A stretch of 64,000 nucleotides of DNA from Haloarchaeobius amylolyticus (GCF_026616195.1 NZ_JANHDH010000001.1:558001-622000); one strand, 5' to 3'. Positions 8,726 through 16,840 are shown, numbered from the stretch's first letter. A program made the numbers and translations. The notes: a model not told the origin generated them from the sequence alone.

Positions 8726-8789
8726 TGCAGGCCCGGCGAGGCTGAGACCGCCCGCCGGCCGGGATGGCGCCCGGTCGGAGCGACCTGCA
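8726..8789 (+). ncRNA. Candidate structured RNA or leader upstream of hflX
   Basis: Between the divergent FUN14 and hflX genes the sequence can fold into a closed three-way junction. P1 is TGCAGG (8726-8731) with CCTGCA (8784-8789), P2 is CCGGCG (8733-8738) with CGCCGG (8753-8758), and P3 is CCGGG (8759-8763) with CCCGG (8770-8774). The helices abut almost without gaps. GC-rich sequence folds easily, so this is only a candidate. It could be part of the hflX 5' leader or an independent RNA. Confidence 0.25.
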
Positions 8790-8826
8790 GCCGGAGATAC
8801 AGTAGTCACAACGCCGGATACGTCTC

Positions 8827-10119
8827 ATGAAGGCACTCATCGCGAAACGCGTCGATTCAGGTACCGCCGACGTCACGGAGATCCGAGAACTCGCACGAGC
8901 CGCCGGCTACGAGGTAGTCGGTGAACTGACACAGTCCCGGAAGGCCGACCCCGGCCTGCAGTTCGGAGAGGGGAAGGCGGACGAACTCGCCGAGTGCGCC
9001 CACCGCGAGGACGCCGCGGTCGTCATCTTCGACAACCGCCTCGGCCCCTACCAGACGTACAACCTGGGCCAGAAGCTCCCCGAGGGCTGTGAGGTGATGG
9101 ACCGCTTCACGCTCATCCTGGAGATATTCGGCCAGCGTGCCCAGACCCGGAAGGCACAGCTCCAGGTCGAACTCGCCGAACTCAGGTACGAACTCCCGCG
9201 CGCCGAGGCGAAGACCAGCCTCGCCAAGCGCGACGAGCACCCCGGCTTCATGGGCCTGGGTGAGTACGACGAGAGCCGCGAGCAGGACATCAAAGACCAG
9301 ATCAGCCGCATCCGGGACGAGCTGAAACGCATCGAGCAGACCGAGGAGAAGCGCCGCGAGCGCCGCCACGAGGCCGGCTTCGACCTCGTCGCCCTCGCCG
9401 GCTACACCAACGCCGGCAAGTCGACGCTGATGCGCCAGATGGCGGCCGACCTCGACGTGGACGAGAACGAGGACCTCCACCCGGACCTCGACGCGACCGC
9501 CGAGTCCGAGGACCGGCTGTTCACCACGCTCGGGACGACCACCCGCCGGATGGACCTCGACACCCGCGACGTGTTGCTGACCGACACGGTCGGGTTCATC
9601 TCGGACCTGCCCCACTGGCTGGTCGAGTCGTTCAAGTCCACGCTGGATTCGGTGTACCGCGCCGACCTCGTCCTCCTCGTCGTGGACGTCTCCGAGCCCA
9701 TCGAGGAGATCCGCGAGAAGCTCGTCACCAGCCACGACACGCTGTACGAGCGCAACGAGGCACCCATCGTCACGGTGCTGAACAAGATCGACTCGGTCGA
9801 CGACGAGGAACTCGCGGAGAAGCGCGAGGCGCTCTCCGCGCTCGCGCCGAACCCGGTTGCCGTCTCCGGCCAGGAGGCCCTCAACGTCGACCAGCTGCGC
9901 GAGCGCATCGTCGACGAGCTCCCGGACTGGGAGCGCGAGCGCCTCGTCCTCCCGATGACCGACGACACGATGAGCGTCGTCTCGTGGATCCACGACAACG
10001 CGAACGTCGAGGAGGTGAACTACGGCGACGACGACGTGCTCGTCGACTTCGAGGCACGGCCCGCCGTGGTCGAGAAGGCGCGCTCGCGGGCGGCAGACCT
10101 CTCGACGCCGTTACAGTAG
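8827..10119 (+). CDS. hflX: GTPase HflX
   Basis: 430 residues. The N-terminal HflX domain contains GLQFGEGKADELAE and DNRLGPYQTYNLGQKL, followed by a coiled-coil linker (ISRIRDELKRIEQTEEKRRE). The G domain has Walker A GYTNAGKST at about residue 192, the G3 motif DTVGFI and the NKID G4 motif. HflX binds the large ribosomal subunit and splits or rescues stalled ribosomes under stress. An insertion rich in acidic residues after the G1 region (DVDENEDLHPDLDATAES) is typical of haloarchaeal versions. The 3' end overlaps the convergent TrkA gene by 9 nt. Confidence 0.94.
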   Translation: MKALIAKRVDSGTADVTEIRELARAAGYEVVGELTQSRKADPGLQFGEGKADELAECAHREDAAVVIFDNRLGPYQTYNLGQKLPEGCEVMDRFTLILEIFGQRAQTRKAQLQVELAELRYELPRAEAKTSLAKRDEHPGFMGLGEYDESREQDIKDQISRIRDELKRIEQTEEKRRERRHEAGFDLVALAGYTNAGKSTLMRQMAADLDVDENEDLHPDLDATAESEDRLFTTLGTTTRRMDLDTRDVLLTDTVGFISDLPHWLVESFKSTLDSVYRADLVLLVVDVSEPIEEIREKLVTSHDTLYERNEAPIVTVLNKIDSVDDEELAEKREALSALAPNPVAVSGQEALNVDQLRERIVDELPDWERERLVLPMTDDTMSVVSWIHDNANVEEVNYGDDDVLVDFEARPAVVEKARSRAADLSTPLQ

Positions 10120-10809
10120 GCCCGCGTGGCCCGTCGCGATCTGATCTTCTGCCCCGAACGTCTCCAGTACGTCGTCGGCGAAGCCACGCTCCGAGAACAC
10201 GGCCACGGAGTCTCCCGCCCGGATGGTCGTCCCGCCCTTCGGCGTGACGACGCCGCCATCACGCTCGATGGCGACGACCAGCACGTCGGGGGCGAGCAGC
10301 CCGGACTCGTCGGCCTCCGAGAGCCGACGGCCGGCGATGGGGGCCTCCTCGTCCACTCGCACCTCGAACACCTCGGCGTCGTCCGCGAGGTGCATCCAGT
10401 CCGAGACCGAGGGGCGCTGGACGGCCCGGAAGAGGTGCTCCGAGATGAGCTTCTGGGGGTTCTCGACCACGTTCGCGCCGGACCGCCGGAACAGTGACAT
10501 GTGGTCCGTGTTGTGGACGACCGAGACACGCGAGGGGACGTCGTACTCCTCGGCGAGCAGCATCACCATGATGTTGGTGGCGTCGGACTCCGCCGTGGAG
10601 ATGATGGCGTCGGCCCGGCGTGCCCCCGCCTCTTCGAGCGTGTCTGCCTCGGTCGCGTCGTCGTTGATGGCGAGGCAGTCGAACTCGCGGGCGACCTCGG
10701 ACGCGGTCTGCTCGTCGGCGTCCACGACGACGACCTCGTGGCCGGCGCCTGTCGCCATGTCGACGAGCGGCCAGCCGATGTCGCCCGCACCCACGACGAT
10801 GACGTACAT
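10111..10809 (-). CDS. trkA: TrkA-type potassium uptake regulatory protein (RCK_N + RCK_C)
   Basis: 232 residues. The N-terminal RCK_N domain has the NAD-binding motif VGAGDIGWPLVDMA and the acidic strand end VVVDAD. The C-terminal RCK_C domain (about residues 140-220) includes APIAGRRLSEAD and VLVVAIERDGGVVTPKG. Such proteins gate Trk/Ktr K+ transporters in response to nucleotides. No transporter gene is adjacent. It is the second gene of an operon: its ATG overlaps the TGA of the UspA gene by one base. Its RCK_C domain closely resembles that of the divergent Lrp-type regulator. Confidence 0.9.
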   Translation of the reverse strand: MYVIVVGAGDIGWPLVDMATGAGHEVVVVDADEQTASEVAREFDCLAINDDATEADTLEEAGARRADAIISTAESDATNIMVMLLAEEYDVPSRVSVVHNTDHMSLFRRSGANVVENPQKLISEHLFRAVQRPSVSDWMHLADDAEVFEVRVDEEAPIAGRRLSEADESGLLAPDVLVVAIERDGGVVTPKGGTTIRAGDSVAVFSERGFADDVLETFGAEDQIATGHAGLL

Positions 10810-11585
10810 CAGTGGTCACCCCGGAGGCTGTCGTCGGCCGCCCAGACGGTCAGCGTGAGCGTGTCCGACTCCTCGCGGAGCCGCCGGCTGGTCGACCCGA
10901 ACGCGAGCTGGCGGAGGTGGTCGTGACTCGGCCCCCCGATGACCAGGGCGTCCGCGTCCGATGCGGCATCGGAGAGCGCCTCGTGGACCGTCCCCGACAG
11001 CAGCCGGGTCTCGAGGGGGACGTCGTCCACGCAGGCCGCCGCCGCGTCGAGGAGGCCGTCCTCGTCGCCGACGTGGGCCAGTTCCGCGTCCGCCGCTGCG
11101 ATGTGCGCGAGCGCGCCGACGGTCTCGGCGACGCTTCCTCCGTAGGGGCCGGTCCCGACCGCGCCGAGGACCGTCTCGACGCGGTCGAGTCGCCAGTCGT
11201 TCGGGGCGAGGACGACGGTCGCGCCGGTGGCCTCGAACACGCTCTCGGCGACCGCGGCGCCGAGGTCGTCGGACACCACGACGATGCCGGGTTCCTCGGC
11301 CGTCGCCGTCGTCTCCAGCGCGTCGGCAGGCGTCTCGGCCTCGACGGTGTGCCACTCGACGGTCACCGAGTCGTCGACGAGCTCCCGGACGTGCAGTGCA
11401 GTCGAGGCCGTGTGCCTGGCTGTCTCGGCCGGGAACGTCTCCTGCTGGTCGGCCGCGACGACCTCGATGGTCGGCTCGAACCCTGGTGGGAGTCCGTCGC
11501 CGGCCAGTTCGACGGCGAGTTCGACGATTCCGTCGGCGATCTTCCCATCGGTTCTGACGACCAGTGCGTGGTGTGCGTTGGACAT
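10809..11585 (-). CDS. Universal stress protein (UspA)-family protein
   Basis: 258 residues from the ATG at 11585; an in-frame start at 11648 would add 21 residues. The C-terminal half has the UspA nucleotide-binding pattern in VIGGPSHDHLRQLAFGSTS (G-x2-G-x9-GST-like), and the N-terminal half (MSNAHHALVVRTDGKIADG) is a more divergent Usp-like unit, so this is a tandem Usp protein. Usp proteins are ATP- or AMP-binding stress modulators that sometimes control transporters. Coupling by a one-base stop/start overlap to TrkA suggests a role in ion transport control. Confidence 0.82.
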   Translation of the reverse strand: MSNAHHALVVRTDGKIADGIVELAVELAGDGLPPGFEPTIEVVAADQQETFPAETARHTASTALHVRELVDDSVTVEWHTVEAETPADALETTATAEEPGIVVVSDDLGAAVAESVFEATGATVVLAPNDWRLDRVETVLGAVGTGPYGGSVAETVGALAHIAAADAELAHVGDEDGLLDAAAACVDDVPLETRLLSGTVHEALSDAASDADALVIGGPSHDHLRQLAFGSTSRRLREESDTLTLTVWAADDSLRGDH

Positions 11586-11664
11586 GGTTCTCTCCCGAAC
11601 GACGGTCGTTCGGCGTTGCTGTCCGTGTCCGAACCGCCCCTCGAACATAAACGCACCGATTAAA

Positions 11665-11679
11665 TTACTGATTCAGTAA
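11665..11679. promoter_or_regulatory. Palindromic operator candidate between uspA-trkA and the Lrp regulator
   Basis: TTACTGATTCAGTAA is a perfect inverted repeat (TTACTGA / TCAGTAA, 1 nt spacer). A third half-site, CAGTAA, is at 11704-11709. The palindrome is embedded in the only AT-rich stretch of this 174 bp divergent intergenic region and abuts an ATATATTT element (11677-11686 on the minus strand) that could be the uspA TATA box. Lrp/AsnC regulators bind such palindromes and often autoregulate, so the adjacent regulator is the likely ligand; this is inference. Confidence 0.45.
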
Positions 11680-11759
11680 ATATATTGCTCTATATTTCGC
11701 ATCCAGTAATCTCGTCGCGGGCAGGAAGATTGTAGGTCGTCGCGCCCACCAGCCAGTGT

Positions 11760-12503
11760 ATGAGCGACCGCATCGACGAGATCGACCGTCGCATCATCTA
11801 CCGGCTGATGGGGGACGCCCGGAACGTCTCGGCGCCGATGATCGCCGAGGAGATGAATGTCTCGGCGGGCACCATCCGGAACCGCATCGCCCAACTGGAA
11901 GAACGCGGCGTCATCCAGGGGTACCACGCCAGCGTGGACTTCGAGCGAACCGGCGCGCCACTGACGAACCTCTTCATCTGTCGGGCACCCGTCCCGGAGC
12001 GCGAGACCATCGCGGAGAAGGCCCTCCAGGTGCCCGGGGTCGTCAACGTCCGCCAGTTGATGACCGGCGGCGCGAACCTCCACGTCGTCGCGGTCGGCGG
12101 CGACATGGCCACCGTGACGCGGATCGCCCGCGCTCTCACGGAACTTGGGGTCGAAATCGAAGACGAGCAACTGGTCCAGAAGGAGCGCACGCGGCCCTAC
12201 GAACCGTTCGGCCCCCAGGAGGACGCACGCCGGAGCGCCCTCGCGGACATGATGCAACTCGCCGGCGGCGCCGAGGTCGTGGAGGTGTCGGTCGCGGACG
12301 ACGCCCCGATCGCGGGCCTGACCCTGACCGAGGCGGCGGACGAGGGGCTCATCGGGGAGAACGTGCTCGTCGTCGCCATCGAGCGCGACGGGTCGGTCAT
12401 CACGCCGAAGGGCGACGTGACCGTCGAACCGGACGACCTCGTGACGGTGTTCTCGCGCTCGGGGGCGTCACCGGCCGTGCTGGAGACGTTCACCGGCGAG
12501 TGA
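11760..12503 (+). CDS. Lrp/AsnC-type transcriptional regulator fused to an RCK_C (TrkA-C) domain
   Basis: 247 residues. Residues 1-60 form an AsnC-type winged helix (IDRRIIYRLMGDARNVSA, then IRNRIAQLEERGVIQGY). Residues about 65-145 are an Lrp ligand-binding (RAM)-like region (VVNVRQLMTGGANLHVV). The C-terminal 80 residues are an RCK_C domain (APIAGLTLTEAADEG, VLVVAIERDGSVITPKG). RCK_C domains bind small ligands, including c-di-AMP in some bacterial K+ systems. It is divergent from uspA-trkA, whose TrkA carries a very similar RCK_C, so it probably senses the same ligand and controls that operon. Confidence 0.9.
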   Translation: MSDRIDEIDRRIIYRLMGDARNVSAPMIAEEMNVSAGTIRNRIAQLEERGVIQGYHASVDFERTGAPLTNLFICRAPVPERETIAEKALQVPGVVNVRQLMTGGANLHVVAVGGDMATVTRIARALTELGVEIEDEQLVQKERTRPYEPFGPQEDARRSALADMMQLAGGAEVVEVSVADDAPIAGLTLTEAADEGLIGENVLVVAIERDGSVITPKGDVTVEPDDLVTVFSRSGASPAVLETFTGE

Positions 12504-12524
12504 GGGTGGCCGGCCGGGGGCGGC

Positions 12525-12968
12525 CTACGCCGGTATCGACACCTCGTCGCCGGCCTCGCCCAGGTTCGCCCACAGGTCACCGCTCTCCTGGACGACCACC
12601 TCGAACTGGAGGGGGCCGGCACCGACGGCGGCCCCGTGGGAGTTGAACGAGACGACCTCGTGGGTGTGGTGTCGGTCCGAGACGGCGGTCAGGCTGTAGA
12701 AGCCTGGGTCCCCCTCGAAGTCGGTGACTGCGCGGGGCTCGTCGGCGGCCGGGGCCTCGAACGTCCCCCAGATGGGACGCTCGTTTGACCCGTCCCGGGG
12801 CGCGTACACGAGCGTCAGCGAGAGCAGTTCGGGCTCGCCGGTGTCAGACCGGAGAAGCATGCGGTCGAGGGTCGCGGGGTCGTCGTCGTCATCGTCCATC
12901 GCCGAGCAACCGGCGAGTCCGACTGTCGCGGCCGCGGTCAGGCCGGAGAGGAGGGCACGTCGTCGCAT
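12525..12968 (-). CDS. Predicted lipoprotein, haloarchaeal
   Basis: 147 residues. The N-terminus MRRRALLSGLTAAATVGLAGC combines an arginine-rich start, a hydrophobic stretch and a lipobox (LAGC), so it is exported, possibly by Tat, and lipid-anchored at the cysteine. A run of aspartates (DDDDDD) follows the anchor. The mature part has strand-rich features (LLSLTLVYAPRDGSNER, LQFEVVVQESGDLW) suggesting a beta-sandwich, but no family is recognised. Downstream of the convergent Lrp-RCK_C gene. Confidence 0.72.
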   Translation of the reverse strand: MRRRALLSGLTAAATVGLAGCSAMDDDDDDPATLDRMLLRSDTGEPELLSLTLVYAPRDGSNERPIWGTFEAPAADEPRAVTDFEGDPGFYSLTAVSDRHHTHEVVSFNSHGAAVGAGPLQFEVVVQESGDLWANLGEAGDEVSIPA

Positions 12969-13012
12969 GGCTCGACAGTCTGTCTGAAAACGGATAGTTT
13001 CTTGGGTGGCCG

Positions 13013-13489
13013 CTACAGTTCCCGTTTCTCCTTCGAGACCACCTGCACGCCCTCGATTCTGGTGTCGGGGTACTGGCCGTCGGCATCCTTCTCGGCAGCC
13101 TTCACCATGTCCCAGACGACGTTGAGGCCGGTTGTGACGCCCTCCAGGGCCTCCATCTCGCAGCCGGTCTTGCCCGTCGTCTCGACCGCGACCCGCAGGG
13201 TGACGTGGTCGTCGGCCACGTCGAAGTCGGTGTCGACGTTGGTCACGGGAATCTGGTGGCACATCGGGATGGTCTCCCAGGTGTGCTTGACCGCCTGGAT
13301 GGCCCCGATGCGGGCGGTCGCCAGCACGTCGCCCTTCGCGACCTCGTTGTCGCGGATGGCCTGAATGGTCGACGGCTGGAGGTGGATCGTCCCCTCGGCG
13401 ACGGCCCGCCGGGCCGTGTCTGGTTTGTCACCCACGTCGACCATCTGGGCTTCACCTGCATCGTCGGTGTGGGTCAACTCGTCACTCAT
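13013..13489 (-). CDS. moaC: Cyclic pyranopterin monophosphate synthase MoaC
   Basis: 158 residues from the ATG at 13489. It converts the MoaA product to cyclic pyranopterin monophosphate in molybdenum cofactor synthesis. Diagnostic segments are MVDVGDKPDTARRAVAEG, the IPMCHQIPVT motif, TGCEMEALEGVTTGLN, and the WDMVKAAEKD stretch with the catalytic aspartate and lysine. Its start overlaps the end of nnr by 8 nt, so the two are co-transcribed. Other moa genes are not in the window. Confidence 0.95.
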   Translation of the reverse strand: MSDELTHTDDAGEAQMVDVGDKPDTARRAVAEGTIHLQPSTIQAIRDNEVAKGDVLATARIGAIQAVKHTWETIPMCHQIPVTNVDTDFDVADDHVTLRVAVETTGKTGCEMEALEGVTTGLNVVWDMVKAAEKDADGQYPDTRIEGVQVVSKEKREL

Positions 13490-14924
13490 CGCGACCACCC
13501 CACATGGCGTGGGGAATCTCGGGCAGCAGGTCCGAGGCGAGCAGGCCGTACCCCTGCTCGTCGACGACTGCGTCGCCCGCGGCGCCATTCACGTAGGCCG
13601 CGATACCGCCGGCCTCGACGGGGTCGTGGGTGCTCGCGAGCGCGCCGCAGATGCCCGCGAGCACGTCGCCGGTCCCGCCGACGGTCATGCCCGGGTTCCC
13701 GGTCCGGTTCACCCGGGTCGTCTCGCCGTCGGAGACCACGTCGTAGGCACCCTTCACGAGGAGCGTCTGGTCGAGGTCGCCGGCGAACGATTCCACGAGG
13801 TCCATGCGTGTCTCCCAGTCCTCGTCGGTCTCGCCGCCCATCGCGGCGAGTTCGCCCTGGTGGGGCGTACACAGGAGGTCGGCCTCGGTGTCGGCGTCGG
13901 GGACGACCCGGAGCGCGTCGGCGTCGACCACGGCCCGGCCGTCGTAGCTCTCGAGGAACTCCCGGACCGCGTCGAGGGTCCCGCTGGCCCGGCCGAGGCC
14001 CGGTCCGAGGATGACACAGTCGGCGTCGAGGGCGCGGTCGAGCAACTCGTCGACGTGCCGGGGTCGGAGCAGGTCGCCCGCGAGTTCGTGGACGATGAGC
14101 CCCTCCTCGTAGCCCTGGACCTCCCCGGCGACGTTCTCGGGGCAGGCGACGTGGACGAGGTCGCAGCCGGCCCGCATCGCGGCCTGGCCGGCGAGGGCGG
14201 GCGCGCCGGTGTAGGGACCGCCCCCGACCACGAGGACCTCGCCGAAGTCGCCCTTGTGCGCCTGCGGGTCGCGCGAGAGTGCGAGCAGGTCGCCCTGCTC
14301 GACGAACAGCTCTGCGGCATCCGGGATACCGATGTCCGCGACGGTGATGATGGGGGCGTCGACCGCCTCCAGCCCGGGCTTGTCGTCGTGGAAGGTGACG
14401 ACGTGGTCGGCGTGGACCGCCACGCCCGCGGACTCGCCGGTGTCCGCGTCGACGCCAGAGGGCACGTCGACCGAGACGACGTAGGCCGAGGAGTCGTTGA
14501 TGGCCTCGGCCGCGGTCGCCTCCGGTTCGCGAAGCGCCCCCGTCACGCCGGTTCCGAGCATCGCGTCGACCACGAGGTCGCAGTCGGGGAGCGAGAAGTC
14601 GGCCGAGTCCCGCACCTCGCGGGCGTCGTACTCGCCCTGCTGGAGGGCGTCCCAGTTCTCCCGGGCGATGTCGGTCGTGATGGTCTCGGCCCGCCCGAGC
14701 AGGATGGTCTCGACGTCGAACTCGTCGAGAAAGCGCGCCGCCACGAAGGCGTCGCCGCCGTTGTTCCCGCGGCCCGCGACGACGACGACCTGGTCACCGG
14801 GGTCGGCGTGCTCGCGGACCACCCGGGCGACCGCGTTCCCGCTCGACTCCATGAGCTGCTTCCGGGGGACGCCGAGCGCCTCGGCGTTCCGGTCGACCTG
14901 TGCCATCCGGTCGCTCGTTATCAT
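13482..14924 (-). CDS. nnr: Bifunctional NAD(P)H-hydrate epimerase / ADP-dependent NAD(P)H-hydrate dehydratase
   Basis: 480 residues from the ATG at 14924. The N-terminal YjeF_N epimerase domain (about 1-210) has MESSGNAVARVV and VVVAGRGNNGGDAFVAARFL. The C-terminal ribokinase-like dehydratase domain (about 220-480) has CDLVHVACPENVAGEV, GPGLGRASGT and NPGMTVGGTGDVLAGI, with the catalytic GTGD aspartate. It repairs damaged hydrated NADH/NADPH. The fused two-domain form is normal in archaea. Upstream, on the divergent side, is a 363 bp non-coding stretch containing a dispersed repeat. Confidence 0.95.
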   Translation of the reverse strand: MITSDRMAQVDRNAEALGVPRKQLMESSGNAVARVVREHADPGDQVVVVAGRGNNGGDAFVAARFLDEFDVETILLGRAETITTDIARENWDALQQGEYDAREVRDSADFSLPDCDLVVDAMLGTGVTGALREPEATAAEAINDSSAYVVSVDVPSGVDADTGESAGVAVHADHVVTFHDDKPGLEAVDAPIITVADIGIPDAAELFVEQGDLLALSRDPQAHKGDFGEVLVVGGGPYTGAPALAGQAAMRAGCDLVHVACPENVAGEVQGYEEGLIVHELAGDLLRPRHVDELLDRALDADCVILGPGLGRASGTLDAVREFLESYDGRAVVDADALRVVPDADTEADLLCTPHQGELAAMGGETDEDWETRMDLVESFAGDLDQTLLVKGAYDVVSDGETTRVNRTGNPGMTVGGTGDVLAGICGALASTHDPVEAGGIAAYVNGAAGDAVVDEQGYGLLASDLLPEIPHAMWGGRDE

Positions 14925-15287
14925 GGCCGGTGGTTCGGGCGGTGGCAGGTAAAGAGTGGCGTCGCGTCCGTCGAACCCAGAGGTGGAGTCGAGTATCGAA
15001 CAACCGGGTGGCGCGTGCTGGTTCGCGTGCTGAACGAAGTGAAGCCGCGAGGCGGAGCCGCGCGAGGGATGAGACGCGCAGTGTAGTGGAGCGCAGCGAC
15101 ACGGAACGAGCATCCAGTCGGCTGGGGAGGGCGAGGCTGCTGTCACGACGCAAGCTCGAGTGAACCTGTTCTCGAAATCGCTGCCGCCAGCGACAACCGA
15201 CACAGGGACTCTCGACGCAACTCCGCAACCGACGACCACCGGCCCACCACACAGAAGAACTTCGTACTCGGCGCCGAGTTACCATCT
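14925..15287. other. Non-coding divergent intergenic region with repeat copy A
   Basis: The 363 bp between nnr and the aldo/keto reductase gene hold no credible gene: open frames here are arginine-rich shadows without conserved features. The central part (15009-15143) matches a second region at 32110-32220. The segment nearest the reductase (15240-15287) should contain its promoter, but I see no strong TATA box. Confidence 0.6.
15009..15143 (+). repeat. Dispersed non-coding repeat, copy A
   Basis: Shares ordered blocks with 32110-32220: TGGCGCG..CTGGT, GTGCTGA.CGA, GAAGCC.CGAG, GCGAGGGA.GA, and an exact 18-nt block AGTCGGCTGGGGAGGGCG at the 3' end (15116-15133). Copy A has about 25 extra bases of GC-rich filler between the GCGAGGGA and AGTCGGCT blocks. 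Both copies lie in divergent intergenic regions in the same orientation. No terminal inverted repeats or target duplication are obvious. Confidence 0.6.
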
Positions 15288-16052
15288 ATGACACTCCCGC
15301 TGGTCGGCCTCGGTACCATGGGTATCGACGACCCGGACGCCATCGCGTCCGCCCTCGATGCCGGCTACCGCCACCTCGACACCGCACAGATATACGAGAA
15401 CGAAGGCGTCGTTGGCGAGGGACTCGCAAAGAGCGACGTGCCCAGAGAAGACGTCTTCCTCGCGACGAAGGTCTGGGCGACCAACCTCGCACCCGAGGAC
15501 GTCCGCGAGAGCACGGCGGCGAGTCTCGACCGCCTCGGCGTCGATTCGGTGGACCTGCTCTACGTCCACCGGCCCATCGAAGCCTACGACCCGGCGACGA
15601 CCCTCCCGGCGTTCGACGACCTGGTCGAGGACGGCCTCACGAAGCACGTCGGCGTCTCGAACTTCACGAAAGCCGAACTCGCAACCGCCCGCGAGCACCT
15701 CGACGCCCCCATCTTCGCCCACCAGATCGAGTACCATCCGTTCTTCCAGACGCCGGAGCTGCTCGCGGACAACCGCGCCCACGACGAGACCGTGGTCGCG
15801 TACTCGCCGCTGGCGCAGGGCAAGGTGTTCGACGACCCGACGCTGCAGGACATCGCGGATTCCCACGACGCGACCCCGGCCGACGTGGCCATCGCGTGGC
15901 TCTGCCAGAAGGAAGGCGTCGTGACGATTCCGAAGGCCGCCGGTCGGACGCACCAGGAGGGCAACCTCGCCGCGGCCGACATCGGCCTCAGCGAAGCCGA
16001 GTGCGCCCGCATCGACGACCTCGACCGCGGCGAGGAACTGTTCCCGGAATAG
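15288..16052 (+). CDS. Aldo/keto reductase
   Basis: 254 residues. The catalytic tetrad of the family is visible: Asp and Tyr in HLDTAQIYENEGVVGEGL, Lys in FLATKVW and His in LLYVHRPIEAY. The NADPH-binding C-terminal part includes VAYSPLAQGKV and VVTIPKAAGRTHQEGNL. It reduces aldehydes or ketones in the cytoplasm, with unknown physiological substrate. It converges on the acylphosphatase gene with 6 bp between the two stops. Confidence 0.93.
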   Translation: MTLPLVGLGTMGIDDPDAIASALDAGYRHLDTAQIYENEGVVGEGLAKSDVPREDVFLATKVWATNLAPEDVRESTAASLDRLGVDSVDLLYVHRPIEAYDPATTLPAFDDLVEDGLTKHVGVSNFTKAELATAREHLDAPIFAHQIEYHPFFQTPELLADNRAHDETVVAYSPLAQGKVFDDPTLQDIADSHDATPADVAIAWLCQKEGVVTIPKAAGRTHQEGNLAAADIGLSEAECARIDDLDRGEELFPE

Positions 16053-16058
16053 CTGCTC

Positions 16059-16343
16059 TTACCGGCGAATCCGGAAGCCGTCCTCGCCCTCCGGCTCCTC
16101 GTACTCCGCCTCGACAGACTCGACCTCGGCGGCGGGACTGCCCTCGTGACACCACTCCACCATCGACTCGACCTTTTCTTCAGGCCCCTCGAAGACGGCC
16201 TCGACGCGGCCATCGCGGAGGTTCTGGACCCAGCCGTCGATGTCCTTCTCCTGGGCGGTGTCGCGAGTGTTGGCCCGGTAGTAGACCCCCTGGACCCGAC
16301 CCGAGACGAAGACGTGTGCGCGAGTGCGGTCATCCCCTGACAT
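16059..16343 (-). CDS. acyP: Acylphosphatase
   Basis: 94 residues from the ATG at 16343. The acylphosphatase loop is [16 protein letters not shown] with the substrate-binding arginine, and the catalytic asparagine lies in [18 protein letters not shown]. It hydrolyses the carboxyl-phosphate bond of acyl phosphates. Single-domain enzyme of standard length, divergent from the conserved gene at 16418. Confidence 0.95.
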   Translation of the reverse strand: MSGDDRTRAHVFVSGRVQGVYYRANTRDTAQEKDIDGWVQNLRDGRVEAVFEGPEEKVESMVEWCHEGSPAAEVESVEAEYEEPEGEDGFRIRR

Positions 16344-16417
16344 ACGTTCACGTTCGGTCGGGAGCCGGAAAAACGTTCTTCGGCGCGCTTTTCCCACCCG
16401 ACGCCCAAGCCTCGCGC

Positions 16418-16840
16418 ATGTCCCAGCATCGCAGCAACGTCGCGCCCAGCACCCTGGGCATCGAGCTCCAGGACGGCGGTATCGCCGTCGAGTACACCGA
16501 CGGGCGCTCTGTCTTCTACCACGGCGTCCCCGACAAACAGGAGGGGAGCGTCGAGTGCCCGCCCGGCAAGCTCGTGCAGGTCCTCGTGACGGACCCGACC
16601 GAGACGGAGGGCGTACTCGTCTACGTCAACGACCGCAAGACCAGCGACGACATCCTCGAATCGACCGGTGTCGGCCGCCTGCTGCTCGACACCGGCGAGG
16701 AGGAGGAGCTGTTCCCCGGCGTGACGGTCAAGCGCGGCGGCGTCCGCGTCACCGTCGAGGCCGACCCGGAGGAGGCCCGCGGGCGGGTCTTCGTCTTCGC
16801 CGAGGACGAGATGAGCGAGCACTCCTACGAGATCGTCTGA
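16418..16840 (+). CDS. Conserved haloarchaeal protein (DUF5796-like)
   Basis: 140 residues from the ATG at 16418. Recognisable conserved stretch: [20 protein letters not shown] followed by VFYHGVP. This matches my recollection of a Halobacteria-specific domain family (DUF5796), whose function is unknown. The sequence is strand-rich and acidic, with no signal peptide or catalytic motif. Its TGA overlaps the ATG of the next gene by one base, so the two are translationally coupled. Confidence 0.75.
   Translation: MSQHRSNVAPSTLGIELQDGGIAVEYTDGRSVFYHGVPDKQEGSVECPPGKLVQVLVTDPTETEGVLVYVNDRKTSDDILESTGVGRLLLDTGEEEELFPGVTVKRGGVRVTVEADPEEARGRVFVFAEDEMSEHSYEIV

Noticed and set aside
8701-8745. 14-codon leader peptide upstream of hflX
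   Set aside because: A short frame starting ATG ACA GCA exists, but no regulatory codons, terminator pairs or conserved features support translation.
8721-8800. TPP riboswitch, because GGCTGAGA occurs in a folded GC-rich leader upstream of hflX
   Set aside because: Only the CTGAGA box resembles the THI element. The second conserved pyrophosphate-sensor part is missing, the helices do not match the TPP architecture, and the downstream gene is not a thiamine gene.
14925-15287. Protein genes in the nnr-aldo/keto reductase gap
   Set aside because: The open frames are mutually overlapping, arginine- or serine-rich and coincide with a repeat shared with another intergenic region, so they are most likely chance frames in GC-rich DNA.
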